A stretch of 64,000 bases of DNA from Nitzschia sp. pyKryTriq1. Taxonomy: Eukaryota; Bacillariophyta; Bacillariophyceae; Bacillariales; Bacillariaceae. The stretch's first letter is position 1. The number at the start of each line of letters is the position of its first letter. Under the pieces are notes generated by a model. The model was not told where the DNA came from, made no database searches, and saw only the letters and a program-made list of their open reading frames with translations. This document shows positions 20,138-29,818 of the stretch, piece after piece. The DNA is taken from NCBI GenBank assembly GCA_956465555.1, contig OY101128.1, positions 744,001 through 808,000 of the forward strand, in the 5' to 3' direction. The position numbers and the translations under genes were made by a program.

Positions 20138-20563
20138 ATGGCACGAAACGGATACGCACTAGGAGCCGAAGGTGGCCACATTACCACTGCTCGGGCACTT
20201 AAGCCCAAGCCTTCCCGAAGAAAGGGGGTAAGTTACGAACCGGCGAAAGAACGGGAACAAACGATGGATGTGTTTCACACACGATCATGTCGCTCACTCA
20301 CACCTTGCTCTTCCCTTTTTGCTTGCTTGCAGACCATCTCCAAGCGAACCAAGATGTGCCGGGAAATCGCTCGTGAGGTTGTTGGATTGAGCCCCTATGA
20401 ACGCAGAATCTTGGATATGATCAAGACCGGAGGATCCTCGGCAGACAAGCGTATTTACAAATTCGCCAAGAGGCGACTGGGTAGCCACAAGCGTGCCTTG
20501 GCCAAGAGAGAGGATATCAAGGAAGTGAACTCCAAGCAACGTGCTCGCGCTGCTGGTGCCTAA
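20138..20563 (+). CDS. RPL36: 60S ribosomal protein eL36
   Basis: Exons 20138-20227 and 20333-20563 with a 105-bp phase-0 intron (GTAAGT...TTGCAG) give 106 residues. Signatures are a basic N-terminus ending PKPSRRKG, then TISKRTKMCREIAREVVGLS, PYERRILDMIK and RIYKFAKRRLGSHKRA. It is a cytosolic large-subunit protein. The intron is a multiple of three with no stop, so the unspliced message would read as a 141-residue protein. The inserted segment has no place in the family and is certainly intron. Confidence 0.94.
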   Translation: MARNGYALGAEGGHITTARALKPKPSRRKGVSYEPAKEREQTMDVFHTRSCRSLTPCSSLFACLQTISKRTKMCREIAREVVGLSPYERRILDMIKTGGSSADKRIYKFAKRRLGSHKRALAKREDIKEVNSKQRARAAGA

Positions 20564-21413
20564 ATCGTTTCTGTTGCAAAATAGAAAATCCGACTTTGCC
20601 AAGAATGAATCAATCTTTTTGTTGTTGGAATCGATGATCAGTTTTTGCATGTAGTGTGTTCGTTGGCTGAATTGAGCTGTTTGTTTTGGGCCTTTTGGGA
20701 ATTCGTTGTACCGTTCTACTTGTTGTTAGTCTGCTTGTAGAGCGATTGTTGGAGCTTGGACGACTGTGCAACTATCGAGAGTGAGTCATAAGCTGTTCCA
20801 CGCCAACAACTCGTACTAGGAGACCGCTCGGACGTTGCAGCATACTATTCCACCTAGAACCAAACCCACTCGTGGAATTAACCTCCAACGAGCTACCAGT
20901 GAAGACTTTGGGCCATGCTATAATCTGCTGTTCTCTAGATCTCGTCTAGTGGCCAACTAGCCACAAATCGCAGAAGCAAAACCACGAAGCACCGGGCGGT
21001 GCTTTTCTTTGCCAGCTACCAATAGGCTAGCAGGTCATGTCGACCATCGTCAACACGCTACAGTATGTAGTCTAGTCTACCATATCATCTGAACTACAAG
21101 CTAGAATACTAGAGCAGGGACTCAAAAACTATATCCGATGCCGTGGAACGACTGACTCGACTAAGGTGTTTGTTGCTCCGAGCTGTCCGCGGCCACCCAA
21201 TTCTCGCTTTCGGTGGTTCATCGCGCGCTTTCTTTGTTCTCCCGTGTCACACCGAAAATGCTGCCGAGATGCGATGAGAGTTAGGGGACGAGGGAAGCAA
21301 GAAAAGCAATCGAGAGAACACAAGACAGCAGCACCCAACTCTTCGAAAGAAAGAAGTTTGTATTCTTATAAGCAAAGAAGAGACGGTCCTACAAGGATTA
21401 TACTTCCACAACA
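20564..21413. other. Intergenic, 850 bp
   Basis: Between eL36 and RIO2 on the same strand. No gene seen on either strand. Short CTAG- and GTAC-containing words around 21060-21110. Confidence 0.6.
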
Positions 21414-23147
21414 ATGAAGTTGGATCCCACAGTGATGCGGACCATGGTGGCCGAAGACTTTCGTGTCCTCGAGGCCGTGGAAAAGGGCATGCTGAAACAC
21501 TCCTTGGTGCCAGCTCCCTTGATTTCCAGTCTCTCCAATCTGCGACACGGTGGAACCGGCAAGATTTTGAGTAGTCTCTTGAGAGATAAGCTCTTGTCTC
21601 ATGATAAATCATGTGGCTACGACGGATATCGTTTGACGAATGCCGGATATGATATCTTGGCCTTGCACAATTTGAAATCGCGCAAACTCATTGCGGCCCT
21701 CGGCGACCGAATTGGAACTGGAAAGGAGTCCGATATTTATCTGGCAGTGCATCCAAATGGGCAACAAATGGTATTGAAATTTCATCGGCTGGGTCGAACC
21801 TCCTTTCGGAATGTCAAAAAGACACGAGATTATTTCATGTACAGCAACCAACATGGAAAGAGGGGCGGCACGTCGGCTCAGGCTTCCAATCAGTCCAACT
21901 CTTGGTTATTTTTGAGCCGCAAATCCGCTTTGAAAGAATTCGCCTTTATGAAGGCATTGCACAATGTGGGTTATCCAACACCGACGCCCTTGGGGCACAG
22001 TCGGCATATTGTTGCCATGAGTTTGATCAGAGGCGTTCCTTTGTATCAAGTACGGCCTCAAAATTTGTCTCCCGAGCAAGCAGCTTCCATCTTTGACCAA
22101 GCCGCAAACCTTGCTGTCAGGTTGGCAAAACATGGACTGGTACATTGTGATTTGAATGAGTTCAATCTGTTGGTTGATATGAGTGGTATCCAACATACTG
22201 CGTTGTCGCAAGAACATGATCCGTATGTGAGACATTCTGGCCTGTCGGTCGCGGCAGAATCGAATCCAGGTATGTTGAGTGCTCGTGGGCCCTGGGAACC
22301 CGGCTTTCACGAGCCCGAACCAGATGCGGGATCGCAAACCGAGGAAGAACCGCCCAAACCGGCAGAATTGTTGGATAACGGCGAGGCGAAACCCATTGTG
22401 ACATTGATCGACTTTCCGCAGATGGTCAGTACGCAACACCCCAATGCAAAGGAATTGTATGAGCGAGATACCGCTTGCTTGTTTAAATTCTTTTCGCACA
22501 AGCTCCAATTCCGAATCCCCGATGCAGAACGTCAAAAACTCTATTTGACTTGGGAATCGATCCAGGAAGTTTTGAAACAGCAGCAGCAGCAGCAAACGGA
22601 AGAGGTAGGCGCCCTGGACGACACAGAGAGTGTCTGTTTGGCCAGTAAGGCACAACTTCGACTCGACCAAGAGCTACAGGCCAGTGGGTATTCGAAAGAA
22701 GACACCAAACGCGATATGGAACTCTACTATTACTACAACCAAGATAGGTCCGCAGATGGAGACGAGCAGGACTACGAGGGTGAAGAAATCCACGAATTGA
22801 AAGAGGAGGACGACGAGGACGACGAGGAAGCAGAAGCAGAAGAAGCAGAAGAAGAAGAAGAAGAAGTGTTTAATGAATCTAAAGAGGACGACGAAGAGTC
22901 TACAGAAGGGCTAGACACATCCACAGTTGTTTCTAGTCGATCTAATGCAGTGCTATTGGAAGGAAGTGAGCTATTGACACAAATGAGTCGGCAGCAGCTC
23001 CAGGAACAAGCTCGATTTCGCGTTCAACAGCAGTTGGATGCTCAGAAGAAAAAGAGCCGACAACGCGGTGCCTTTCGAAAACATAACAGCAACAAAAGCT
23101 ACGTCAAGGGCAAACGGGTGTTTCAAGATGTTAGTATTGGAGTCTAG
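21414..23147 (+). CDS. RIO2: RIO2 atypical protein kinase
   Basis: Single exon, 577 residues. The N-terminal winged helix (about 1-90, MKLDPTVMRTMVAEDFRVLE) is specific to RIO2. The kinase core has the nucleotide loop IGTGKESDIY (about 100-109), the ATP lysine in VLKFHRLGRTSFR (K122), the catalytic loop HCDLNEFN (D246) and the metal-binding IDFPQMVS (D333). RIO2 acts in cytosolic maturation of pre-40S particles. The C-terminal 150 residues are an acidic Glu/Asp run and a Gln/Lys-rich basic end. The insert of about 70 residues between catalytic loop and metal motif is longer than usual. It follows two ribosomal protein genes, matching its job, though clustering may be coincidental. Confidence 0.95.
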   Translation: MKLDPTVMRTMVAEDFRVLEAVEKGMLKHSLVPAPLISSLSNLRHGGTGKILSSLLRDKLLSHDKSCGYDGYRLTNAGYDILALHNLKSRKLIAALGDRIGTGKESDIYLAVHPNGQQMVLKFHRLGRTSFRNVKKTRDYFMYSNQHGKRGGTSAQASNQSNSWLFLSRKSALKEFAFMKALHNVGYPTPTPLGHSRHIVAMSLIRGVPLYQVRPQNLSPEQAASIFDQAANLAVRLAKHGLVHCDLNEFNLLVDMSGIQHTALSQEHDPYVRHSGLSVAAESNPGMLSARGPWEPGFHEPEPDAGSQTEEEPPKPAELLDNGEAKPIVTLIDFPQMVSTQHPNAKELYERDTACLFKFFSHKLQFRIPDAERQKLYLTWESIQEVLKQQQQQQTEEVGALDDTESVCLASKAQLRLDQELQASGYSKEDTKRDMELYYYYNQDRSADGDEQDYEGEEIHELKEEDDEDDEEAEAEEAEEEEEEVFNESKEDDEESTEGLDTSTVVSSRSNAVLLEGSELLTQMSRQQLQEQARFRVQQQLDAQKKKSRQRGAFRKHNSNKSYVKGKRVFQDVSIGV

Positions 23148-24167
23148 TAGTAGAGTATACTATACGAGAGTAACTAGACAAGCAGCCGTTTTTCGCAATT
23201 CCGTACTATGCTAACTTATGTTGTCGACACCTGTACAGTACTACCGGGTAGATCTTTCCATTGGCGAATACCAGGAAGACCTGGTACACACCGTCACGCT
23301 TTCTGCAGCTTCCATGCACATCGTAGCCTCCCTTGTACCCCCCATGCATGCTCTACCGGTAGTCTAGCTAGAGTAGTTGAGAGACTACCGACTATTGCGC
23401 CGCGAAGTTATTAAAGTTGGAGCGTGTGTGCTGGGTGGAAGTTGGACCCACCCGACCTTAACGAACGACCCGTGCGATCAATCAGGTCCGTCCGTCATTC
23501 GGAATCTATCCTATGCGTATTCCGACCGACTGACTTGAGGTCTTCCGGGTTACAGTCGTACCTTCCAGAACAGTGCCTGAAGATTTGGTTTTATACGTGC
23601 TTATCACAAGTTCCTTGAAAATAAAAGTGTTCATTTTTGTTTCGAATAGTCAATTTGAGGATAATTTGGTTCTTAAAATCCAATGTTTTCTATTTTTGTC
23701 CGTAAAATGGTCGCGAACTCTTCGTACCTCTGTACAATCACCACACGCACGGAGACGCACGCAGGTACAGTACGTACATGTACGTTCTACTGTACCACCC
23801 GGTCACACAGGAACACTGGGGAACTTCCCTCGATACCGGTATGATAGATGATGAAAGCGCTTGAACGAAACTCCACGCTTTCAAAAAATCATGCTTTGTT
23901 TCGCGTCTTTTATTTTTGATTATTACTGTACGTGTACTGTACGAGTAGTTTTAGCGTTCGATCGCCATCTTCTTTTTTCAAAAAAATCATTTTTCATCGC
24001 CTCCATCATCATCATCATCATCTTGATGATTGTTGATTGATGATTCATTCATTCCTTTATATTTATCCCCATCATATCCAGCAATAGCCTTCGCCTCTAC
24101 CGTACTCTATTCGCATCGTCAATGACTTGAGAGAAAGAGAGAGAGAGAGCTCACATACATCAATACA
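23148..24167. other. Intergenic, 1020 bp
   Basis: Upstream of the Roc-COR-protease gene. Two TACCGGTA palindromes (23354-23361, 23834-23841), a palindromic GTAC cluster (CAGTACGTACATGTACG near 23769) and a CAT trinucleotide run at about 24006-24024. No gene seen. Confidence 0.6.
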
Positions 24168-27100
24168 ATGGAAACGCCAAGTTTTCGTCCGGCTATTCCT
24201 ACGAGTACCAGTACCAGTACGAGTACGAGTACGAGAACTGCTTCCAGCGACGACCACAACAATATCGCCACAGCTATTACTTCTGTTACTAATGACACCA
24301 TGATGATCCTCCACCACCACGACGACGACGACACAACAACAACAACACCCACAGCAACCCAAACGTTGTTATCTCCATCCGCCGCCGCCACCACCACCAC
24401 CACCGCTACTCCTACTGTGGAGGAAACATCGTCATCTTCTGCGTTGTTGGGAGAGGTGGCAGAGGCAGAGGCGGCGGTGATTGAGTTATCATCTACCGGT
24501 ACCACCGCCGCCACCGCGACTGTGGAAGCAGCAGCCCTGTCTGATCGTGATCACGATGATAATCACGGTACTAGTACTCGTACTAGTACTCGTAGTCCAC
24601 CGGTGGTCCACATGCCGCCGAATGAGGAGTTGTTATTACGAGAATGGGCGGCTACGTCGTCTGATCCTCATTATCATGCAACCACAACGACAACGAGGAC
24701 GACGACAAATGACGACGACGATGATGATGACATTATGCCACCCGTAGCTCCTGCCGTTGTCTTGAATGAAACGTCCGAAGGGAGTGCCATCTCCTCGTCG
24801 TCATTGGCGCATAATCATAATACTCCTCGCGCCGCCGTCTACAGTTATCCCGTCGCTACCTTTGTGAGCAATTTTGTGCGATCCTCGGTGAATGAACTGC
24901 GAGACCACATTCTCGCCGCCAGTCCTATTTATTCCGTCACAGCCGTACCGGATGATGGTGATGATAATCATCATCATCATGGACGAATCACGGCTACGGC
25001 AGCGCCTCATTTAAGTGCTCCCGCCAGCCTCATGACAGCGACGACTGCCGCTGCTGCCTCTGCCGCTTCCTCTGCCGCATATGAACACCATCATCGGTTT
25101 TTGGATGAATCCGAGGATGACGACGGTGGGGCCGAGTATGTGTTGATCGATGGAGATTTAGTGGCGATTCCGGCCATACATGAACGATATATGGACGATT
25201 ACGATTATTCCATACGAGGACGCCGCCAGCAACGAGGACGCCAACAACAAATACAGCGGAAATCATCATCATCATCTCGCACACGTAATGGCGAAAGTAG
25301 CAATGGTAATAATACTAACCGAGAACAGCAAGATCAAGAGCAGAGCCAGCATTCTCAGCAGCAACAGCAACAGCAACAACACCACTCTCATGGTGACGAC
25401 AACGAAGAGGGGGACGATGAAGCGAGTAGTGAAGACTTTATTCATCGAAGAAATAATAATACTCAAATGATGTCGCATCCCGAGTATACGCAATCCGCTC
25501 CTGCTTCTTGTCGTCCGAATCATTCTCGTATGTATCGTGGAGTGAGAAAGGTTAAGAAATGGATTAAACGAAAGAACCTACTGCCGAAACGAGGAGGTCA
25601 CAACAAGTCGTTGTCACAACAGAGCTTGGATTTTCAGCAGCAGCAGCAGCAGCAACAAGGCGTGGAAACTATTTTGACGTCCTCTAGCCATGTCGAGTCG
25701 GATGTGCTTTTGGACGATGGAGTGACTTCGGCGTCGTCATCGATAGCGCCTCCCTCCTCGATAATGGCGGCGTCGTATCCTCATCCTCATCATCACCCGG
25801 ACGATGAATCCCTCTCGACAGAAGATACCGGAACGAAATCACCACAACGGGGTAGCAAAGCAAAACGAAAAAAGAATCGATTGGCATGGATGCGAGATAT
25901 TGAATCGAAGCATCATCATCATCATCATCAACGAGATTTGGCGTCGTCCTCCATACGATCACAACACCAACACCAACAGTCACAACATAGCAGCACCAAC
26001 ACACAACCTCGGCTGCTGGTGTCAGTGCCTCCAGTGGCTTCGGCGGATTCCTCAATGTTGACTTTGGATTCCACCACCATGCCTACCGTCGAGGCACCTG
26101 CCTTTGCTTCCTTGCCATCCACCGTCGAACCATTGACTTTGGACGGCCCTATCCCTTCTACCCTGTTGGCATCTCCGATGGTGGAACACATGTCCTCCAA
26201 CCACCATCGCACTGCTAGCAATTCGAGTGTAGCAGCGTTTGCCGCCGAAGCAAATGCTAGTCTTTTGTTGTCACCAGATCATGAAATACCTTCATTGAAT
26301 CGACAAGCCAGTATTGCCGCGGAATATGTTGGTTATGTTGGCAGTGAAGATCAATTATTACAAGCTGGGGTGCTACCGGACAATATCATGGCGGCCGAGG
26401 TCTACATTGAAGATCGACTTGATGATTATGATAAATATGACAAGAAGGACGATGGCTACGTCTTGAGAAGTATGGTTCCTCGGGATGCCGATTTCAAAGT
26501 TGACAAGCAAGAAGCACCATGTGTCGACTCGATGCTTCGACGTGCAGGAGAATTTGCTCAAGATTCGGGCCAAGACGAGGATTTGGCCTATGCTGTAGCC
26601 CCGGCCCCCCAATCACTACGGACAGCTGCCAAGGGCAAATCCGATGGCGAATCGGTACCTCTGAGCATTGCCACGGCCAAAGATATCATGGTGCACAATG
26701 ATATCCTAAAACTGGTCATGGTAGCCGACGCTCGTGTCGACAAGACGGCACTGGCGCGTTCTCTGCGGCAGTCAAGCAAGAAGGCAAGGAAGAAACGAAC
26801 CACACTGGGCGTGGACGTCAATAGTTGGACGCCTCCGAATGATGATCAGGTGAAATTTACTATTTGGGACGTGCAGGGAGCCTCGGTCGACGCATCACCG
26901 TACGATGCCAACTTTGGAGCGCACCCGGGAACTCAATCGTTATTCTTTAGCGACCGATCTTTGTATTTGTTAGTGTGGGACTTGGCCGCATCCAATCGCA
27001 AGACGTATCGACGAACCTTCAGTCAAGACGACGAATCAGACGATGAATTCGATGAAGACGAAGAGGACGAGAATGAGTATCTTCGTGAGGAAGCAAACCG

Positions 27101-29657
27101 ACAGGCCGACCGAGCCCTGCAGTCCGATATCGAGGACAGGGTATTGGCCTGGGTCGATTGTATTGCACGGCGTGGGTCGCATTCGGCCATTCTTCCTGTT
27201 GCCATGGTCTCCGGCAACATGTCACCCGATGAAGCCAAACGTCGTTGCGACACCATGCAAACCTTGATGATGCAACATACTGAACGCATGGAACATGCTC
27301 CCAAAGTATTGAGCGGAGCCGAAACGGTGCTTTGTGTCAGTTTAGACACGAATATGGGCATGGATTTGCTTCAGGAAACCATTTTGGCCATAGCCACTGA
27401 TGCGAGTCATTCCGTATTCGATCACGTTGGCACTCCAGTTCCCCTGGGAACAACCATGGTATTAGAAACAGCCCGCCGACTGAAGCAAGATCACAAATTG
27501 GTCTTGGTAGATCATTTACTGGCGGAGCTGTCGCTACTGAAGAGCGAAGCAGGCATGGTCCTCTCGGTAGAAGAAGTGGTGGAAGCCCTGCATTTTTTGT
27601 CCTCGATTGGGGAAGTCATATATTTTGGAGGCGTCGATGATGTTTTGAGTCACTACGTCATTCTGTCTCGCAAGTGGTTGGTCAGCGCCTTATCCTGCAT
27701 TTTGCGCAACGACTTGAAGCGAGAATTGACCGAGACACGGCGTTTCATGAACATGCAATGCATATATTCGGACCAACAGTTTCCTGAGAATCCAGTGACG
27801 CAAACATTTTCCACGAGTACCTCTAATTGTCCCTTGTTGAGTTCCAGCGACACGCAGATGCTCTGGCAGAGTATGAGTTTTATGCGGGAGGCTGCTGACA
27901 TGAGTTCACAATTGCAGGAGAATCCCACTACGAGCTCGACGATGTTTGGCTTCTTGGAACACCTACTGGTCCACACCGGCGTGTTCCTTCCCTTGGATAT
28001 CGATCGTTTTGCCAGCCCCGACGTTGTTTATTTTGTTCCTTCACTTCTTGCTCAATCGAACTCCCGTGATGTGTGGACCTACAAGTCCAGTGAAGCGTGG
28101 ATGACCACGTTGGCTCACAGTTGGTTATTCAGAGATGGCGGAGACGAATTCCTGATGGAGCACGTGACAGTGGCCTTATTGAGAGACTTGTACGAATTCT
28201 CTCACGTAGTCGCGGCCAAACCTCGCTCGCCACCTCCCCGCGCGCAAACTTTCCCCTTTAATCAAAATACATTGACTGACTTCATGGACACCCATGACGG
28301 AGAAGCGATTGGCCATATCAAGATTCATCAAATGATGTGTTGGAAAAATAGTTTATTGATCAAGATTGGTTGCATTTTCCCTGAGGGCAATGAGCTCCGT
28401 GAAAGTTTTGTCGAGGTTTTCGTCACCGTCGCCGACCCAAGTTCGCCGCACTGTGTGGCATCCGATGCCATGCGAGCAAATATGAAACGGTTGATCGTCA
28501 GTGCGAAAGGCCAGGTCGGGCATCACGGCAGAAAGTTATGGAGAGGCGGTTACAAGATTGTGTTGGATTCCATGAAGGCAAGTGTCGCGGACTATACCAA
28601 CGTCGACCTCCAAGTGGTTTGTCCAGAATGTCTGGCCCATCAAAACTCCAATTCTGCGAGTACCTGGAGCTGGGATTCAGTTCGAGCGGCAGCGGAAACG
28701 GGTTCTGCTATTGTTCGGTGCATGCGAGGGCATCGAGTTGATTCCAATTTGATCTGTGGGACGGTCAAAGCTGCCGGCCCTAAGACCGATGGACTTCATA
28801 GTGTCGCAGAAGTACCCAAGAAACCAGTCAAGGATTTGCTTCCCTCTGTCGTGTTGGTGGCTCTCTGGGATCCGAAGACAAACTCTATAAGAAACGTCGG
28901 TTCTGGATTCATCGCCGACAAGAAGCAAGGTCTAGTGGTTACTGCAGGTCATATTCTATTCGAGATGGAAGAAGGCCGCCAATTCGGAACTCCATATTTT
29001 GGTCTCAAAAACGCCAAGGTGGTGATTGGACTGATTCCTGAAGATAAGGCCCAGAACAACGACAACAGGGCATCCTTCCGATACTTTGCTGAGATTGTGG
29101 CTGACGATATTCATAGCATGGATGCGTGTGTCCTCAGGATCACTACGCGTTTCGAGCGCGATCTCGACGATGTGTCTCTGGTTGGTGAACAACCGGAGAA
29201 GTTCGTCGAATTGCACGAAGAGCATCTACCAATCCTAAAAATGACTCGGCGCTTTGAACTCGAAGAGTCTGTCCGGATTCTGGGATTCAATCAAGCCGGC
29301 GAGGGTTGGCTCAAGCAAGGCTCTCACGTCAATCGGTCGGCAGATTTTGCAAAAGGGTACATTTGCAAGCAATTTAAGCTTAACGATGATCACTCTGAGA
29401 GCGACAGTGATGACTCCAGTTCGAGCGGCGGTGGTTTTTCACCACGCGAAGAGGTTGTGTGTGTCATTCCTACGATTCCTGGACACAGCGGTGGTCCCTG
29501 CGTCAACGAAGAAGGAAGGGTTGTCGGTATTCTCAGCAGGGCGGACCCAGTCGACCGGCAACGCTGTTATTTAGTACCTTCCAGCGAACTGAAGATACTA
29601 CTCAACAAGGCGAAGAAGACCACCTCCCGAGTAGCAGGTCTCAAGCTAACGTACTAA
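24168..29657 (+). CDS. Roco-type (Roc-COR) protein with C-terminal trypsin-like serine protease domain
   Basis: One open frame of 1829 residues. Residues 1-840 are low complexity (Thr, Ser, Asp, His, Gln runs) with a basic patch (RGVRKVKKWIKRKNLLPKRG). A Roc-like GTPase follows: P-loop position ADARVDKT (853-860), switch II DVQG (901-904) and FFSDRSLYLLVWDLA. About 1110-1480 reads as COR: VLSVEEVVEALHFLSSIGEV, YVILSRKWLVSAL, FGFLEHLLVHTGVFLPL. A probable zinc site follows: C1485, C1488, C1518, H1522, C1530. From about 1555 there is a trypsin-fold protease: GSGFI, VTAGH with H1595, MDACVLRI with D1652, GHSGGP with S1774. P-loop glycines are replaced (A and D) but K859-T860 remain, so nucleotide binding is doubtful while the protease triad is intact. 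It could be a signal-gated protease, in the manner of STAND/Roco effectors. That is inference. Confidence 0.82.
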   Translation: METPSFRPAIPTSTSTSTSTSTRTASSDDHNNIATAITSVTNDTMMILHHHDDDDTTTTTPTATQTLLSPSAAATTTTTATPTVEETSSSSALLGEVAEAEAAVIELSSTGTTAATATVEAAALSDRDHDDNHGTSTRTSTRSPPVVHMPPNEELLLREWAATSSDPHYHATTTTTRTTTNDDDDDDDIMPPVAPAVVLNETSEGSAISSSSLAHNHNTPRAAVYSYPVATFVSNFVRSSVNELRDHILAASPIYSVTAVPDDGDDNHHHHGRITATAAPHLSAPASLMTATTAAAASAASSAAYEHHHRFLDESEDDDGGAEYVLIDGDLVAIPAIHERYMDDYDYSIRGRRQQRGRQQQIQRKSSSSSRTRNGESSNGNNTNREQQDQEQSQHSQQQQQQQQHHSHGDDNEEGDDEASSEDFIHRRNNNTQMMSHPEYTQSAPASCRPNHSRMYRGVRKVKKWIKRKNLLPKRGGHNKSLSQQSLDFQQQQQQQQGVETILTSSSHVESDVLLDDGVTSASSSIAPPSSIMAASYPHPHHHPDDESLSTEDTGTKSPQRGSKAKRKKNRLAWMRDIESKHHHHHHQRDLASSSIRSQHQHQQSQHSSTNTQPRLLVSVPPVASADSSMLTLDSTTMPTVEAPAFASLPSTVEPLTLDGPIPSTLLASPMVEHMSSNHHRTASNSSVAAFAAEANASLLLSPDHEIPSLNRQASIAAEYVGYVGSEDQLLQAGVLPDNIMAAEVYIEDRLDDYDKYDKKDDGYVLRSMVPRDADFKVDKQEAPCVDSMLRRAGEFAQDSGQDEDLAYAVAPAPQSLRTAAKGKSDGESVPLSIATAKDIMVHNDILKLVMVADARVDKTALARSLRQSSKKARKKRTTLGVDVNSWTPPNDDQVKFTIWDVQGASVDASPYDANFGAHPGTQSLFFSDRSLYLLVWDLAASNRKTYRRTFSQDDESDDEFDEDEEDENEYLREEANRQADRALQSDIEDRVLAWVDCIARRGSHSAILPVAMVSGNMSPDEAKRRCDTMQTLMMQHTERMEHAPKVLSGAETVLCVSLDTNMGMDLLQETILAIATDASHSVFDHVGTPVPLGTTMVLETARRLKQDHKLVLVDHLLAELSLLKSEAGMVLSVEEVVEALHFLSSIGEVIYFGGVDDVLSHYVILSRKWLVSALSCILRNDLKRELTETRRFMNMQCIYSDQQFPENPVTQTFSTSTSNCPLLSSSDTQMLWQSMSFMREAADMSSQLQENPTTSSTMFGFLEHLLVHTGVFLPLDIDRFASPDVVYFVPSLLAQSNSRDVWTYKSSEAWMTTLAHSWLFRDGGDEFLMEHVTVALLRDLYEFSHVVAAKPRSPPPRAQTFPFNQNTLTDFMDTHDGEAIGHIKIHQMMCWKNSLLIKIGCIFPEGNELRESFVEVFVTVADPSSPHCVASDAMRANMKRLIVSAKGQVGHHGRKLWRGGYKIVLDSMKASVADYTNVDLQVVCPECLAHQNSNSASTWSWDSVRAAAETGSAIVRCMRGHRVDSNLICGTVKAAGPKTDGLHSVAEVPKKPVKDLLPSVVLVALWDPKTNSIRNVGSGFIADKKQGLVVTAGHILFEMEEGRQFGTPYFGLKNAKVVIGLIPEDKAQNNDNRASFRYFAEIVADDIHSMDACVLRITTRFERDLDDVSLVGEQPEKFVELHEEHLPILKMTRRFELEESVRILGFNQAGEGWLKQGSHVNRSADFAKGYICKQFKLNDDHSESDSDDSSSSGGGFSPREEVVCVIPTIPGHSGGPCVNEEGRVVGILSRADPVDRQRCYLVPSSELKILLNKAKKTTSRVAGLKLTY

Positions 29658-29818
29658 ATAGGAGCACAACAAGGGCTTCTCGCCGTAGGGATCGAGGATT
29701 CAAAATATAGTTCGACATGTTAATTTTTATTCCGAATACAGTACGTCGATCCTTCACAGAATACGTATGGTACAGTTGTGCCACTCGGAGCTCAACATTC
29801 CATTCACTGGTTATGGCT

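Noticed and set aside
20228-20332. 141-residue unspliced version of eL36
   Set aside because: The extra 35 residues interrupt a conserved ribosomal protein and are flanked by good splice sites, so this is an intron.
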